Source of the DNA: UBA11740 sp049273695
Lineage (GTDB): Bacteria > Acidobacteriota > Blastocatellia > Pyrinomonadales > Pyrinomonadaceae
Direction: 5' to 3'
Length of the DNA stretch: 64,000 bases
Assembly (NCBI GenBank): GCA_049273695.1
Contig: JBASRE010000004.1
Location: forward strand, 186,001-250,000
Positions 39,087-47,714 of this stretch are shown one piece after another. Position 1 is the first letter of the stretch. Every line of letters begins with the position of its first letter. The translations under genes and the position numbers were made by a program. The notes below the pieces were generated by a model that was not told where the DNA came from, did no database searches, and saw nothing but the letters and a program-made list of their open reading frames with translations.

Positions 39087-41228
39087 TCACATTCGTTCCG
39101 GAACTGTAATACCCAGCGTTGCCAAAGCCGCGGTCAACTGGCGCCGCGTGTACTCGGCAACAATGATTAGCACGGCGCGTTTTGCCAAATCTTCTTCCGC
39201 GATAATGCGGTGCCGGTGATAGAAAAGGTTGAATGCCTTCGCCAGATTAAAAGTGTACTTGGCGAGGAATGACGGCTCCGCGCTGGCAGCAGCCTGGGCG
39301 TTTGCATCTTCCAGTCGCGCCGCTAACATCAGAAGAGACCAAATTTCATCGCCGACTTCGCCTGTCAGGATTCTGTTCACATCATCAGATGTGGCCCCGC
39401 CGCCCCCGGCTCTAATTCCCATGCCCCCATTGCCTTCGTTCGCAGAATCTGGCTCGCCCATAGCCAGCTTTCTAAAAATCGAGTTCGCACGCACCGCCGC
39501 GTATTGGCAATACGGTCCCGTCTCGCCTTCGAATGACAGCGCCTCTTTGAAGTCGAAAGCGATGACTGTGTTCCGGGTAAACTTCAGAAGGAAGTAACGC
39601 AGCGCGCCAATCGCAATTGCATGGGCGGTTTCGCGCTGTTCCGTTTCATCCAGGTCAGGATGGCGACTCTTAACTTCCGCGAGCGCATCTGACTGTAATC
39701 GATTGATTAAATCGTCGGCTTTAACGCCGAGGCCTTTGCGGCCGCTCATCTCGATGTAGGGCCGCTTTCGATCCTCTTCAGACAGTGCGATTCCAAGTTC
39801 CTCGCACGCGGCCGGGGACAGCGCCACCATTTCGTACGACAAGTGAACGCTCGCTTCTTCGCCCAATTCCGGGACGATTGAGGCGACACCGCGCTTGACG
39901 ATTTCCTGCGGATAGGACTGGCGCGAGTCGATCACGTTGTAAACAACTGAGCCGCCGCCGAAATTGGGACGCGGCACCTCGGGCAAAGTTTCGGCGTTCG
40001 AATCAGTGGTCGTCACCCAAACAACCTGGTCGTCGGGATAACTGCGAAACGGCTTGTAATTGAAATCCAGTCCGAGCTGACCCAACTTCCAAAGTTGGTA
40101 GGCGATGTCTTTGCCTGTGTACGTCACAGTTCCATTTGAGCGCACGATAATCTTGTCGGATTCGTGCTCGTCGGTTCCGGTGTGCGACTCGAATGGCATG
40201 ACCCAGCAGCCGTTATGTTTGCCTTCGCTTTCGAGACGAATCACCCCGCGCTCTTTCATCAGCTGAAAAGCGCGCTCCCAAAAATGTAGATGAAGAATTT
40301 CGGATTCGCGCGCCAGCAAGTCATAACGAATCCCCAGCCGTTCCATCGTATCGAGAATGCATTCAACGTTTCGCGTCGCCACGTAATCAGCCAGTTCCGC
40401 CGTCGGATTGTTTCCTTCTTCGATCGCATGAAGGATTTCGCCGCGCAGTTTCAGCTTTTCCGGATTCTGTTCGCCTTCAGCCTTGCCGTCGCGATAGAAC
40501 AGCCCGACGCGCGTGTACAAATCCCAGCAGTAATAATCAAACGACTGATCGGCAGTCAGAGAACGATCGAGCGTCCTGATGTCATCGAGCGACATATTCT
40601 CGATGTGCATGAAACCAACCACAACGTCGGCGACCTGGACGCCTGTGTTGTCGATGTAGTTCTGGATTTCGACGCGGTTGCCTGCGGCGCGGAGAATGTT
40701 CACAAACGTATCGCCCAGCACTGAATTGCGAACGTGACCGATGTGCGCGGCCTTGTTCGGATTGATACTGGTGTGCTCAACCATCAGCTTTCGATCCTGC
40801 GGGGTTAGGTTCTCCCCTCTCCGCGCGCGGAGAGGGGTAGGGGGAGAGGTTTGCGGCCCGGCTAACCCCACCCCCAACCCCTCCCCGCTTGTGGGGAGGG
40901 GAATAGACGGAGCCAATTCACCCAGCAGTCGAGCGCGGTCGAAGAAGACATTGAGATATCCCGCGCCCGCAACTTCGACTCGATCAACTTCGTCGATTCG
41001 CTCTAAAGCAGACTTCAACGCTTCCGCAATGGCGCGTGGCGCGCGCTTCTCGCCGGTCTTTTGTTTGATTAGCTTTGCGAGTTCGAACGCTACCGGAAAC
41101 GCGAGGTCGCCGAGTGCCGTGCGCGGCGGAACCTCGCCCGCCACTTGGTCGAGTTCGACATCGAATTGCGCGCGAGCTTCTTCGCGAATCGCGTCCTTGA
41201 TCGTGTTTTGAAGTTCGAGCAAGTTCAT
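39087..41228 (-). CDS. argS: Arginyl-tRNA synthetase, with repeat-derived insertion
   Basis: 713 residues; most ArgS proteins have 550-600. The N-terminal Add-1 domain (QFDVELDQVAGEVPPRTALGDLAFPVAFELAKL) is followed by the class I signature AHIGHVRNSVLGD near residue 163, the KMSK-like SGRKGLGVKADDLI, and the C-terminal DALR anticodon domain with FNLAKAFNLFYHRHRI. About 32 residues at 109-140 (PLPTSGEGLGVGLAGP and TPLRARRGENLTPQD) are translated from palindromic repeats and lie between the Add-1 domain and the catalytic core, in a place where a linker is tolerated. A glycine-rich insert (EGNGGMGIRAGGGGATSDDV) also occurs near the end. The enzyme charges tRNA-Arg. Confidence 0.95.
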   Translation of the reverse strand: MNLLELQNTIKDAIREEARAQFDVELDQVAGEVPPRTALGDLAFPVAFELAKLIKQKTGEKRAPRAIAEALKSALERIDEVDRVEVAGAGYLNVFFDRARLLGELAPSIPLPTSGEGLGVGLAGPQTSPPTPLRARRGENLTPQDRKLMVEHTSINPNKAAHIGHVRNSVLGDTFVNILRAAGNRVEIQNYIDNTGVQVADVVVGFMHIENMSLDDIRTLDRSLTADQSFDYYCWDLYTRVGLFYRDGKAEGEQNPEKLKLRGEILHAIEEGNNPTAELADYVATRNVECILDTMERLGIRYDLLARESEILHLHFWERAFQLMKERGVIRLESEGKHNGCWVMPFESHTGTDEHESDKIIVRSNGTVTYTGKDIAYQLWKLGQLGLDFNYKPFRSYPDDQVVWVTTTDSNAETLPEVPRPNFGGGSVVYNVIDSRQSYPQEIVKRGVASIVPELGEEASVHLSYEMVALSPAACEELGIALSEEDRKRPYIEMSGRKGLGVKADDLINRLQSDALAEVKSRHPDLDETEQRETAHAIAIGALRYFLLKFTRNTVIAFDFKEALSFEGETGPYCQYAAVRANSIFRKLAMGEPDSANEGNGGMGIRAGGGGATSDDVNRILTGEVGDEIWSLLMLAARLEDANAQAAASAEPSFLAKYTFNLAKAFNLFYHRHRIIAEEDLAKRAVLIIVAEYTRRQLTAALATLGITVPERM
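40811..40904. repeat. In-frame palindromic repeats inside argS
   Basis: Two hairpins are adjacent: CCCCTCTCCGCGCGCGGAGAGGGG and CCCCTCCCCGCTTGTGGGGAGGGG, with GGTAGGGGGAGAGG and TAACCCCACCCCCAACCC between them. They form a typical REP-like unit of about 94 bp. The reading frame is kept open throughout and encodes a Pro/Gly/Arg-rich linker. Confidence 0.87.
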
Positions 41229-41270
41229 GGGAATCAGAAAACCGTCGCGCTCCCTCTTGTAAAAAAAGAA

Positions 41271-41368
41271 CTCTGTGACTCTCTGTGCAATCTCCGTGAC
41301 TCTGTGGTGTGTTTTCTTAAGCTATTTTCACCACGGAGACACAGAGCACCACAGAGCTGCGCAGAGAA
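41271..41368. repeat. Dispersed palindrome, CTCTGTGTCTCTGTG family, copy 2
   Basis: CTCTGTGACTCTCTGTGC and CCGTGACTCTGTGGTGTG form the left arm; CACCACGGAGACACAGAG and CACCACAGAGCTGCGCAGAG the right. It lies in the spacer between the divergent argS and sirtuin genes and extends the sirtuin frame falsely upstream. A short CTCCCCAGGGAGAGGGG hairpin follows at 41388. Confidence 0.85.
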
Positions 41369-41439
41369 ATCTTTTTCCGCCAGGCTTCTCCCCAGGGAGA
41401 GGGGGAACTAAACAAAGCCGCTATTGTAGTGAATCGCCG

Positions 41440-42240
41440 ATGAATCGCGAAATTGCGGGCGTGCGCCGCGCTCTGTTACCATCCGATTTCCTGATGCATG
41501 CAGCCGCAAGTGCCACAGTGATCTCTGATGAGCTGCGCGAGCGGTTCGCACGAGCGAGGAACGTACTCGTGCTGACAGGCGCGGGCGTGTCGGCTGAATC
41601 GGGGGTGCCGACGTTCCGCGGCGGGGGACAAGCAGCCGTTTGGAAAGGCATGCCGTTCGATGTGATTTCGTCCGGCGCAATGCTCGAGAAGGATCTGCCC
41701 GCGGTTTGGGAGTGGTTCAACTATCGCCGCGGAGTCCTGCGCACTTTAAAGCCGAATGCGGCGCACGAAACGATCGCGGGTTGGCAGGATCGATTCGAGC
41801 AATTCACCCTCGTGACGCAGAATGTGGACGGACTTCATATACTGGCCGGGTCGCGAGACATCATTGAACTGCACGGCAGTGTCTGGCGCGCGCGCTGTCT
41901 CAGCTGCCAGACGCGGATTAATCTTCGCGAGTCAGATCATCAGGACGGCGTACCTGCGTGTCTTGATTGCGGTGGTTCGATGCGCCCGGATGTTGTTCTC
42001 TTTGGCGAAATGTTGCCGGCCGGAGCGTTCGAAAATGCCGCGACGCGTGCGGCGGCCTGCGACCTCTGTTTCGTGATTGGCACTTCGGCTGTCGTTTATC
42101 CGGCGGCAGCGATTCCGGAAATCGCGCGCCAGGCGGGGGCCTACGTTGTCGAAGTCAATCCGGAACCGACGCCGCTATCACATGTATGTAACGAAGTGCT
42201 GGCCGGCAAAGCCGGTGAGATTCTTCCGTTGATTCATTAG
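41440..42240 (+). CDS. cobB: Sirtuin, NAD-dependent protein deacylase (CobB-like)
   Basis: 266 residues from the ATG at 41440; an ATG at 41494 (MHAAASATVISDEL) gives 248 residues and is equally plausible. The extension to 41275 is repeat sequence. Motifs: NAD-binding GAGVSAESGVPTFRG, TQNVDGLH, the catalytic His in IELHGSVWRARC, zinc cysteines CLSC and CLDC, and later VIGTSAVVYPAA and VEVNPEPTPLS. It removes acyl groups from lysines using NAD. folE begins two bases after its stop, so the two are probably co-expressed. Confidence 0.93.
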   Translation: MNREIAGVRRALLPSDFLMHAAASATVISDELRERFARARNVLVLTGAGVSAESGVPTFRGGGQAAVWKGMPFDVISSGAMLEKDLPAVWEWFNYRRGVLRTLKPNAAHETIAGWQDRFEQFTLVTQNVDGLHILAGSRDIIELHGSVWRARCLSCQTRINLRESDHQDGVPACLDCGGSMRPDVVLFGEMLPAGAFENAATRAAACDLCFVIGTSAVVYPAAAIPEIARQAGAYVVEVNPEPTPLSHVCNEVLAGKAGEILPLIH

Positions 42241-42242
42241 TT

Positions 42243-42869
42243 ATGACTGCAAAACTCACAGCGCTGAAATCGAAACAGCGAGAGCGCACGCCCAAAGCGC
42301 GCCGCGCCGATCTCACGCGCATCGCGGAAGGCGTGCGTCTGATTCTGGAAGGCATCGGCGAGGATCCGAATCGCGAGGGCTTGCGCGACACGCCGCAACG
42401 CGTTGCCGAAATGTACGAGGAACTTACCGCCGGCATGCGGGAAGATCCGAGCGAGCACATCGTGCCGCTGTCCGGCAACAAGCATGACGAGATGGTGATC
42501 GTGAAGGACATTTCAATCGCCTCGCTTTGTGAACATCATCTCGCGCCGTTCGTCGGCAAATGTCACATCGCGTACATTCCAAAGAACGGAAATATTCTCG
42601 GCGTCTCGAAACTAGCGCGGCTGGCGGAAACGTTTGCGCGGCGTCTGCAATTGCAGGAGCGACTGACTTCGGAAATCGCGAACACGCTTTACGAAAAGTT
42701 GGGCGCGCTTGGCGTTATGGTAGTGATCGAGGCCGAACATACTTGCATGACTCTCAGAGGTGTGAAGAAGCCGGGTGCGCAGACAATAACTTCGGCTGTG
42801 CTTGGCGGATTCCGCAAAGACCCGCGCACGCGCGCTGAGGCGATGGCGCTGATCACGGGCCGCGGATAA
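42243..42869 (+). CDS. folE: GTP cyclohydrolase I
   Basis: 208 residues. It makes 7,8-dihydroneopterin triphosphate from GTP, for folate, or in some pathways for queuosine. Zinc ligands are in LCEHHLAPFVGKCHIAYIP and EAEHTCMTLRGVKKPGA; RLQLQERLTSEIA and DTPQRVAEMYEELTAG are family landmarks. The N-terminal 30 residues (KLTALKSKQRERTPKARRADL) are basic and variable. It follows the sirtuin gene by two bases. The other folate gene in the window, folD, is far away. Confidence 0.95.
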   Translation: MTAKLTALKSKQRERTPKARRADLTRIAEGVRLILEGIGEDPNREGLRDTPQRVAEMYEELTAGMREDPSEHIVPLSGNKHDEMVIVKDISIASLCEHHLAPFVGKCHIAYIPKNGNILGVSKLARLAETFARRLQLQERLTSEIANTLYEKLGALGVMVVIEAEHTCMTLRGVKKPGAQTITSAVLGGFRKDPRTRAEAMALITGRG

Positions 42870-42918
42870 ACGTGAGCATATGGCAAAAGCCCGAGAATAA
42901 GCGGTAAACTGATAAGCC

Positions 42919-43215
42919 ATGGAAGAAATGCAAAGAAGTCGCGGCGATGCGGAGATGATGCCCCAGACTTATGCTTACATCACCCGCGAAGTCGGCGTCC
43001 GGGGGGGCAATCCCATCATCGCCGGAACACGCGTCGGAGTACACGATGTAATCGGGTTGTTGCAGAATGGCGAGACGGTAGACAGCGTCGTCGCTGAGAG
43101 CTTTCCAAATCTGACGAAGGCCCAAGTCTACGAATGTCTGGCGTATTATGAGGATCACCGCGGCGAGATCGATCTGTTAGTAGCGCGTCAGATTAGCTCG
43201 GGCGAGACATCTTGA
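42919..43215 (+). CDS. DUF433 antitoxin-like protein of an intact pair
   Basis: 98 residues. The motif VRGGNPIIAGTRVGVHDVIGLLQNGETVDSVVAESFPNLTKAQVYECLAYY is the DUF433 signature. It differs clearly from the copy at 22192, so the two are not recent duplicates. The stop overlaps the TTG start of the DUF5615 partner (TTGA), so the two are translationally coupled. It is wedged between folE and metG, two housekeeping genes, and looks like an insertion. Confidence 0.88.
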   Translation: MEEMQRSRGDAEMMPQTYAYITREVGVRGGNPIIAGTRVGVHDVIGLLQNGETVDSVVAESFPNLTKAQVYECLAYYEDHRGEIDLLVARQISSGETS

Positions 43216-43532
43216 CGTTCCTGTTTGATCACGATGTGCCTGATGACATGGCCTACACTCTCCAGGCCATGGGCCATGAGGTTCGGAAGCTGAGAGAGTT
43301 ACTCGACATTCAAATCACCGATGAAGCTTTATTGAAATTTGCAGGTGAAAACGAGTTTGTCCTGATCACTTGCAATCGTGATGACTTTCTGACCGCGGCA
43401 CAAACAACTCCTCACGCTGGTATCATCATTTTGATTCGTCGCAATTCGCGGGTGCGAGAACGCGTCGCGTTGTTTCGCTTTCTAGAGAAGGCCGGAGAGA
43501 GCGGTATCCGCGGCAATATCAATTTCGCTTGA
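43212..43532 (+). CDS. DUF5615 PIN-like toxin, intact
   Basis: 106 residues with a TTG start. The opening TFLFDHDVPDDMAYTLQAMGHEV and the middle FVLITCNRDDFLTAA supply the aspartates of the Mut7-C/PIN-like active site; this family is treated as RNase toxins of the DUF433/DUF5615 systems. The frame is complete, unlike the paralogous frame at 22437 that has a nonsense codon. It ends 20 bp before metG. The low-efficiency TTG start and its overlap with the antitoxin gene would keep toxin output below antitoxin output, as expected for such pairs. Confidence 0.87.
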   Translation: MTFLFDHDVPDDMAYTLQAMGHEVRKLRELLDIQITDEALLKFAGENEFVLITCNRDDFLTAAQTTPHAGIIILIRRNSRVRERVALFRFLEKAGESGIRGNINFA

Positions 43533-43552
43533 GTTTGCGACCTCAATCGACA

Positions 43553-45685
43553 ATGACCTTCTACGTCACCACTCCAATTTACTACGCTAACAGCCTCCCG
43601 CACCTCGGTCATCTCTATACGATGATCGCGGCGGACACGATCGCGCGGTCAAAACGGCAGCAGGGAATTGAGACGTTCTTCCTCACCGGCACAGACGAAC
43701 ACGGCATCAACATTGAACGCGCGGCCCAGCGCAACAATCGTGCTCCTAAAGAACAAGCCGACTACGTCGTCAGCTACTTTACAAAGATGACTGCCGCATT
43801 CGGGCTCGATACGGCGCACGGGGGTTACGACATCTTCATGCGGACGACGAACGCGTTTCACTACGAAGCTGCGAGCGAGCTTTGGCGGCGCGTGTCGAAA
43901 GCGAAGACGCCGAAGGGCAACGACGCGTTGTACAAAGGTCACTACGAAGGTTGGTTCTGCGCCCCGTGTGCCGGTTATAAAAGTGAAGATGAATATGCGG
44001 CGCCAGCGTCACCCGGCGAGCCGCCCACTTGCCTGGTTCACGAAACGAAACTCGATCGCGTTTCGGAAGAGAGTTACTTCTTTCGTCTGTCGGATTACGA
44101 CGAGGCTTTGCTCGACCTTTACGACTCCCGGTCAGATTTCGTGAGACCGGAAGCGCGTCGCAATGAAGTAAAGAGTTTCGTCGCGGGCGGTCTTCAGGAT
44201 CTTTCCGTCAGTCGTTTGAAATCATCCGTCAGTTGGGGCGTTCCCGTACCCGGCGATCCAAATCATACGATGTACGTTTGGTTCGACGCGCTGTCGAACT
44301 ACATCACCGCGATCGGATTCGGAAACGAACAGCAGAATCGCGCCATCGGTTTCGACAAGTTCTGGCCCGCGCTGCACCTGGTCGGTAAAGACATACTGCG
44401 CTTTCATGCAGTCTATTGGCCTGCCTTTCTCATGGCTGGTGGAATCGAGCAGCCGCGCGGAATCTATGCTCATGGCATGTGGCTCGATCCGACGGGACGC
44501 AAAATGTCGAAGACGCTCGGCAACACTGTTGAGCTGGACGTGCTGAACAGGTATTTCCCGATCGATGCGATCCGTTACTTCTGCCTGCGCGAGATGGTGT
44601 TTGGACAGGACGGACGGTTCGGCTACGAAGGTCTGATTGATCGAACGAACAGCGATCTCGCAAGCGGACTCGGCAATCTTTCCAGCCGCACGCTGACGAT
44701 GATTCAGCGTTATCGCGAAGGCCGCATTCCTTCGGGAAATATTTCTGACGAAGCGCGTCTGTCCGCAAAACGCGCGGGGGTTGAAGACGAGGATGCGATT
44801 TCAGTTTTCGTCGAGCATGCGCGCGATGAGTTCATCCGCCATTTTGAAGACTTCGCCTTCAGCCGCGCGCTCGAAGAAGCCTGGAGTATCGTCGCGCGCG
44901 CGGACAAAATGATTTCTGACGCGAAGCCATGGGACCTCGCGAAGGATGACAAGCAGCGCGAGTCCCTGAACGCCGTGTTGTACCGCGCCGCCGAGACGCT
45001 GCGTTGGTTGTCGGTTCTTTTGTACCCGGTAATGCCGGATGCCGCGCGCGCGATCTACCAGCAGCTGGGTCTGGCCGATGACGTCCGGAGGACCGATCCC
45101 CGCGACTTAAAGTGGGGAGCGTTGACGGAAGGCACTGCGATTGGCGAAGTGAAACCAATATTTCCGAGAATCGATAAGGCAAAGACGATGGAAGAAATCA
45201 AAGCAGAGCAGAAGTCAGAGGTCAGAGATCAGAAGTCAGAAGAGGCTGCCGCAGTCCCTTTGGCGAAGGACGAACGAGGCAGTACCCCGACCGTCAGTGA
45301 GGGCGTAGGCTCCGGTCAACACGCAACCGAAGCCGAAGCCGTTCCCGGTGTTGCTCACATCGACATCACGGATTTCGCGAAGGTCGATCTGCGCGTAGGT
45401 GAAGTGAAGACCGCCGAGCGCATTCCCAAAGCCGACAAGCTTTTGCTGATTACCGTGGACATTGGGGAAGAGAAGCCCAGACAACTCCTTGCCGGCATCG
45501 CTCAGTATTACGAGCCTGAAACACTGATAGGTCGGAAGATCGTCGTCGTTGCTAATTTGAAGCCGCGAAAGATGCGGGGTTATGAATCACAGGGAATGCT
45601 GCTGGCTGCTTCAGTCGGCGACGAAGGTAAACCGGTCCTCGCTACTTTCACTGAAGACGTCCCCAACGGCGCGAGATTGAAATGA
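43553..45685 (+). CDS. metG: Methionyl-tRNA synthetase with C-terminal tRNA-binding domain
   Basis: 710 residues from the ATG at 43553; the TTG at 43529 is rejected because FYVTTPIYYAN is the conserved beginning. Class I motifs: PHLGHLYT (HIGH), KMSKTLGN (KMSKS). The zinc site is WFCAPCAGY and CLVH, the last ligand apparently His in place of Cys. The anticodon-binding domain follows, then a linker partly made from a word repeat (SEVRDQKSEEAAAVP), then the EMAPII/OB-fold tRNA-binding domain (DLRVGEVKTAERIPKADKLLLITVDIG, ARKMRGYESQGMLLAAS-like). The protein charges initiator and elongator tRNA-Met. The last codon overlaps the next gene (ATGA). Confidence 0.95.
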   Translation: MTFYVTTPIYYANSLPHLGHLYTMIAADTIARSKRQQGIETFFLTGTDEHGINIERAAQRNNRAPKEQADYVVSYFTKMTAAFGLDTAHGGYDIFMRTTNAFHYEAASELWRRVSKAKTPKGNDALYKGHYEGWFCAPCAGYKSEDEYAAPASPGEPPTCLVHETKLDRVSEESYFFRLSDYDEALLDLYDSRSDFVRPEARRNEVKSFVAGGLQDLSVSRLKSSVSWGVPVPGDPNHTMYVWFDALSNYITAIGFGNEQQNRAIGFDKFWPALHLVGKDILRFHAVYWPAFLMAGGIEQPRGIYAHGMWLDPTGRKMSKTLGNTVELDVLNRYFPIDAIRYFCLREMVFGQDGRFGYEGLIDRTNSDLASGLGNLSSRTLTMIQRYREGRIPSGNISDEARLSAKRAGVEDEDAISVFVEHARDEFIRHFEDFAFSRALEEAWSIVARADKMISDAKPWDLAKDDKQRESLNAVLYRAAETLRWLSVLLYPVMPDAARAIYQQLGLADDVRRTDPRDLKWGALTEGTAIGEVKPIFPRIDKAKTMEEIKAEQKSEVRDQKSEEAAAVPLAKDERGSTPTVSEGVGSGQHATEAEAVPGVAHIDITDFAKVDLRVGEVKTAERIPKADKLLLITVDIGEEKPRQLLAGIAQYYEPETLIGRKIVVVANLKPRKMRGYESQGMLLAASVGDEGKPVLATFTEDVPNGARLK
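45211..45243. repeat. In-frame word repeat inside metG linker
   Basis: GAAGTCAGAGGTCAGAGATCAG and AAGTCAGAAGAG repeat the unit GTCAGAG four times. This looks like one arm of a word-repeat palindrome; no convincing second arm is seen. It encodes part of the linker (EVRDQKSEE) before the C-terminal domain. Confidence 0.65.
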
Positions 45686-46338
45686 AGACGGCGCGCTCAC
45701 TCTTTTACAGACCCGTTATCAAAAACCTACTGTCGGTTGCGGTTATCCTTCTTTCCCAAATCTTTTTACCAGGCACCCTCGCGGCCCAATCGCCGCAAAC
45801 TCTGCAACTGACGGCTGAAGTCATCGAGCAAAGGTATTGTTCGATAAACCCTGACAAGATAACTCTTCAGTTAAAGCTAAGGGTGCGCTACAGCAACCTC
45901 GGCGCTGAACGTCTGATCATCTACCAGGGCCACGATCTGTTTTACCAAATCAAAGTTCGCAGCGACGCTGCCGGCGGAGCCCCACCCTACGAAGTTCTTC
46001 TCCTGAACATGCATTATTTCGATGAGGAGTTCGAGCGCATCGACGCGAGCTCGCCCGGAAAGGTATTCGAAAAGCTGGCGCCAAAAGAAGTTTTCGAGCG
46101 CGAGTTGATCACCGGTCTTGGGGTTACCGATCACGACAAGGATCGGAGCAGTACGACGGTAAAGCCGGGGCGTCACACTGTTCACGTGATCGTGTCTACC
46201 TGGTATCAGACGCCGCAACTCGCGGTGAAGCTTAGAGAGCAGTGGCAGCGGAAAGGCGTCTTGTGGAGCCAGCCGTTAACCTCCGTTCCCGTCAGCCTCG
46301 TCATTGAGAAGCCGGCCGCCGCGCCGCCTTGCCGTTAA
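45682..46338 (+). CDS. Secreted protein of unknown function
   Basis: 218 residues, start overlapping the metG stop. An N-terminal signal peptide (LLSVAVILLSQIFLPGTLAA then QSPQ) indicates export. The rest is predicted to be beta-rich: ITLQLKLRVRYSNLGAERLIIYQGHDLFYQIKV, EFERIDASSPGKVFEKLAPKEVFERELIT, and VKPGRHTVHVIVSTWYQT. The layout resembles small immunoglobulin-like acidobacterial exported proteins, but I do not recognise a family. A single conserved-looking Cys (QRYC) and a second at the end (PPCR) could form a disulfide. Coupling to metG is probably accidental. Confidence 0.6.
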   Translation: MKTARSLFYRPVIKNLLSVAVILLSQIFLPGTLAAQSPQTLQLTAEVIEQRYCSINPDKITLQLKLRVRYSNLGAERLIIYQGHDLFYQIKVRSDAAGGAPPYEVLLLNMHYFDEEFERIDASSPGKVFEKLAPKEVFERELITGLGVTDHDKDRSSTTVKPGRHTVHVIVSTWYQTPQLAVKLREQWQRKGVLWSQPLTSVPVSLVIEKPAAAPPCR

Positions 46339-46475
46339 GTTTCGCGACCACGAATTCCGCGAAATGTTGCTGACGCCTTCGGAGGGCGACGAGGTTAAAC
46401 CGTCTCGGATACGTTTTGGTTCCTGATGGTGCGCGCGGCTGATGTAGTCACGCCGCGACCATCGTTGTCCTCAGT

Positions 46476-47552
46476 TCATGATTGCGCGTGGGTAAGTACG
46501 AGCAGCGCAAGATAGAAAAAATAACAGATGGTCGCGATACTGAGCAGCGCGCGGATAAAAGTACCTGTGGTGACCGAACTTAACACCAGCTCGTCACTCC
46601 ACTTCTGTTGAGTTTCAAGCCTGGCCAGCGCAGCATCAGAGAAAAACAGCAATAAGAAGGTCAAAACGGCATCCGCTGTCAAAGTGATCTGCCACCAGGG
46701 CCAGCGGTCGAGAAGAACTATGGTCGAGACTACTTTCTGACTTGGAAACTTAGATTCAATATAAGCACGATCGACCATACCAAAGACCAAAGCTAGTTTG
46801 GCTGTCATTGTGGCCAGGATAATGTACGAGAGTCCGCGCCGAACCTTTTCCATCTCGCCTTCCTTAATGCGCTCCAATCGGGTTTTAAGCGACAAAGGGT
46901 TGCGCAGTGTGGATTGGGCCACCCAGATGAAGGGTGCATATGCAAGCGCGGTTGCTTTGAATGACACGCGGTAGAAAATCGAGGGCAACCAACCTAGAAG
47001 AATGACTGGTAAGAACAAAGCAACCACGATCGCGCGCTGCCAAGTCTCGGGATACTCTTTCATCACTTCGGGAAGAAACTGAAACGTCGTGATGTTATCA
47101 CTCTTGCCTTTTCCCCTAACGATTTCTAAAGGAAGAATCTCAGGAGGGTGAACAATGTCCGTGCACAGCGCTTGGCGAAGCCAGTTCTGAGGCGCGTCTT
47201 TAATGGTTTGCAGAGGATTCCTCATTGCCCAATAAACGGTGGCCGCAATTCTTATTCCAGTTCCCACGATTGGCGTGCTAAAAACCCACACAAGGAAGGT
47301 AGCAGTCTCACTGAGATTGCTCTCGTTGAGACGGTCTAAGAACTTGGCATATATTGTTAGGCCCCAATCGATCGAACGCTCCGTTCGAAAGAGCATGAGC
47401 GGCGCAAAAACCACGGCGAAGGCGAGATATCGAAAAGTTCCAAGGTAAAGACCGACACCAACGTAAACGGAGATAGAAACTGCACACTCTAGGATCGCAA
47501 GCTTAGAAATCTCCAGATTGAGCGACGATTCGGGAGTGGAGTACGTTCGCAT
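46476..47552 (-). CDS. Multi-pass membrane protein of unknown function
   Basis: 358 residues with about seven hydrophobic segments: LECAVSISVYVGVGLYL, YLAFAVVFAPLMLF, FLVWVFSTPIVGTGIRIAA, AIVVALFLPVILLGWLP, LSYIILATMTAKLALVFG, WQITLTADAVLTFLLLFF and FIRALLSIATICYFFYLALLVL. The first three are near residues 18-120, and a soluble loop around 130-180 separates them from the rest. There is no recognised motif. Base composition appears more AT-rich than in the neighbours, and it stands alone against the direction of flanking genes, so it may be accessory. Confidence 0.6.
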   Translation of the reverse strand: MRTYSTPESSLNLEISKLAILECAVSISVYVGVGLYLGTFRYLAFAVVFAPLMLFRTERSIDWGLTIYAKFLDRLNESNLSETATFLVWVFSTPIVGTGIRIAATVYWAMRNPLQTIKDAPQNWLRQALCTDIVHPPEILPLEIVRGKGKSDNITTFQFLPEVMKEYPETWQRAIVVALFLPVILLGWLPSIFYRVSFKATALAYAPFIWVAQSTLRNPLSLKTRLERIKEGEMEKVRRGLSYIILATMTAKLALVFGMVDRAYIESKFPSQKVVSTIVLLDRWPWWQITLTADAVLTFLLLFFSDAALARLETQQKWSDELVLSSVTTGTFIRALLSIATICYFFYLALLVLTHAQS

Positions 47553-47714
47553 CTAAGTTGAGCAATTCTGGCGAAAGGTGCTGTATATACAGGTCGCCTC
47601 GCACATATTACTCACGAGGTAAGGAATAGCAAGAGTTGATCGCGCGGAGTTTTGCGGTCTTGAAACGCGATCGACAGTTAACCACGACTTTGACTTACCG
47701 ACTCAGAACCTTCA

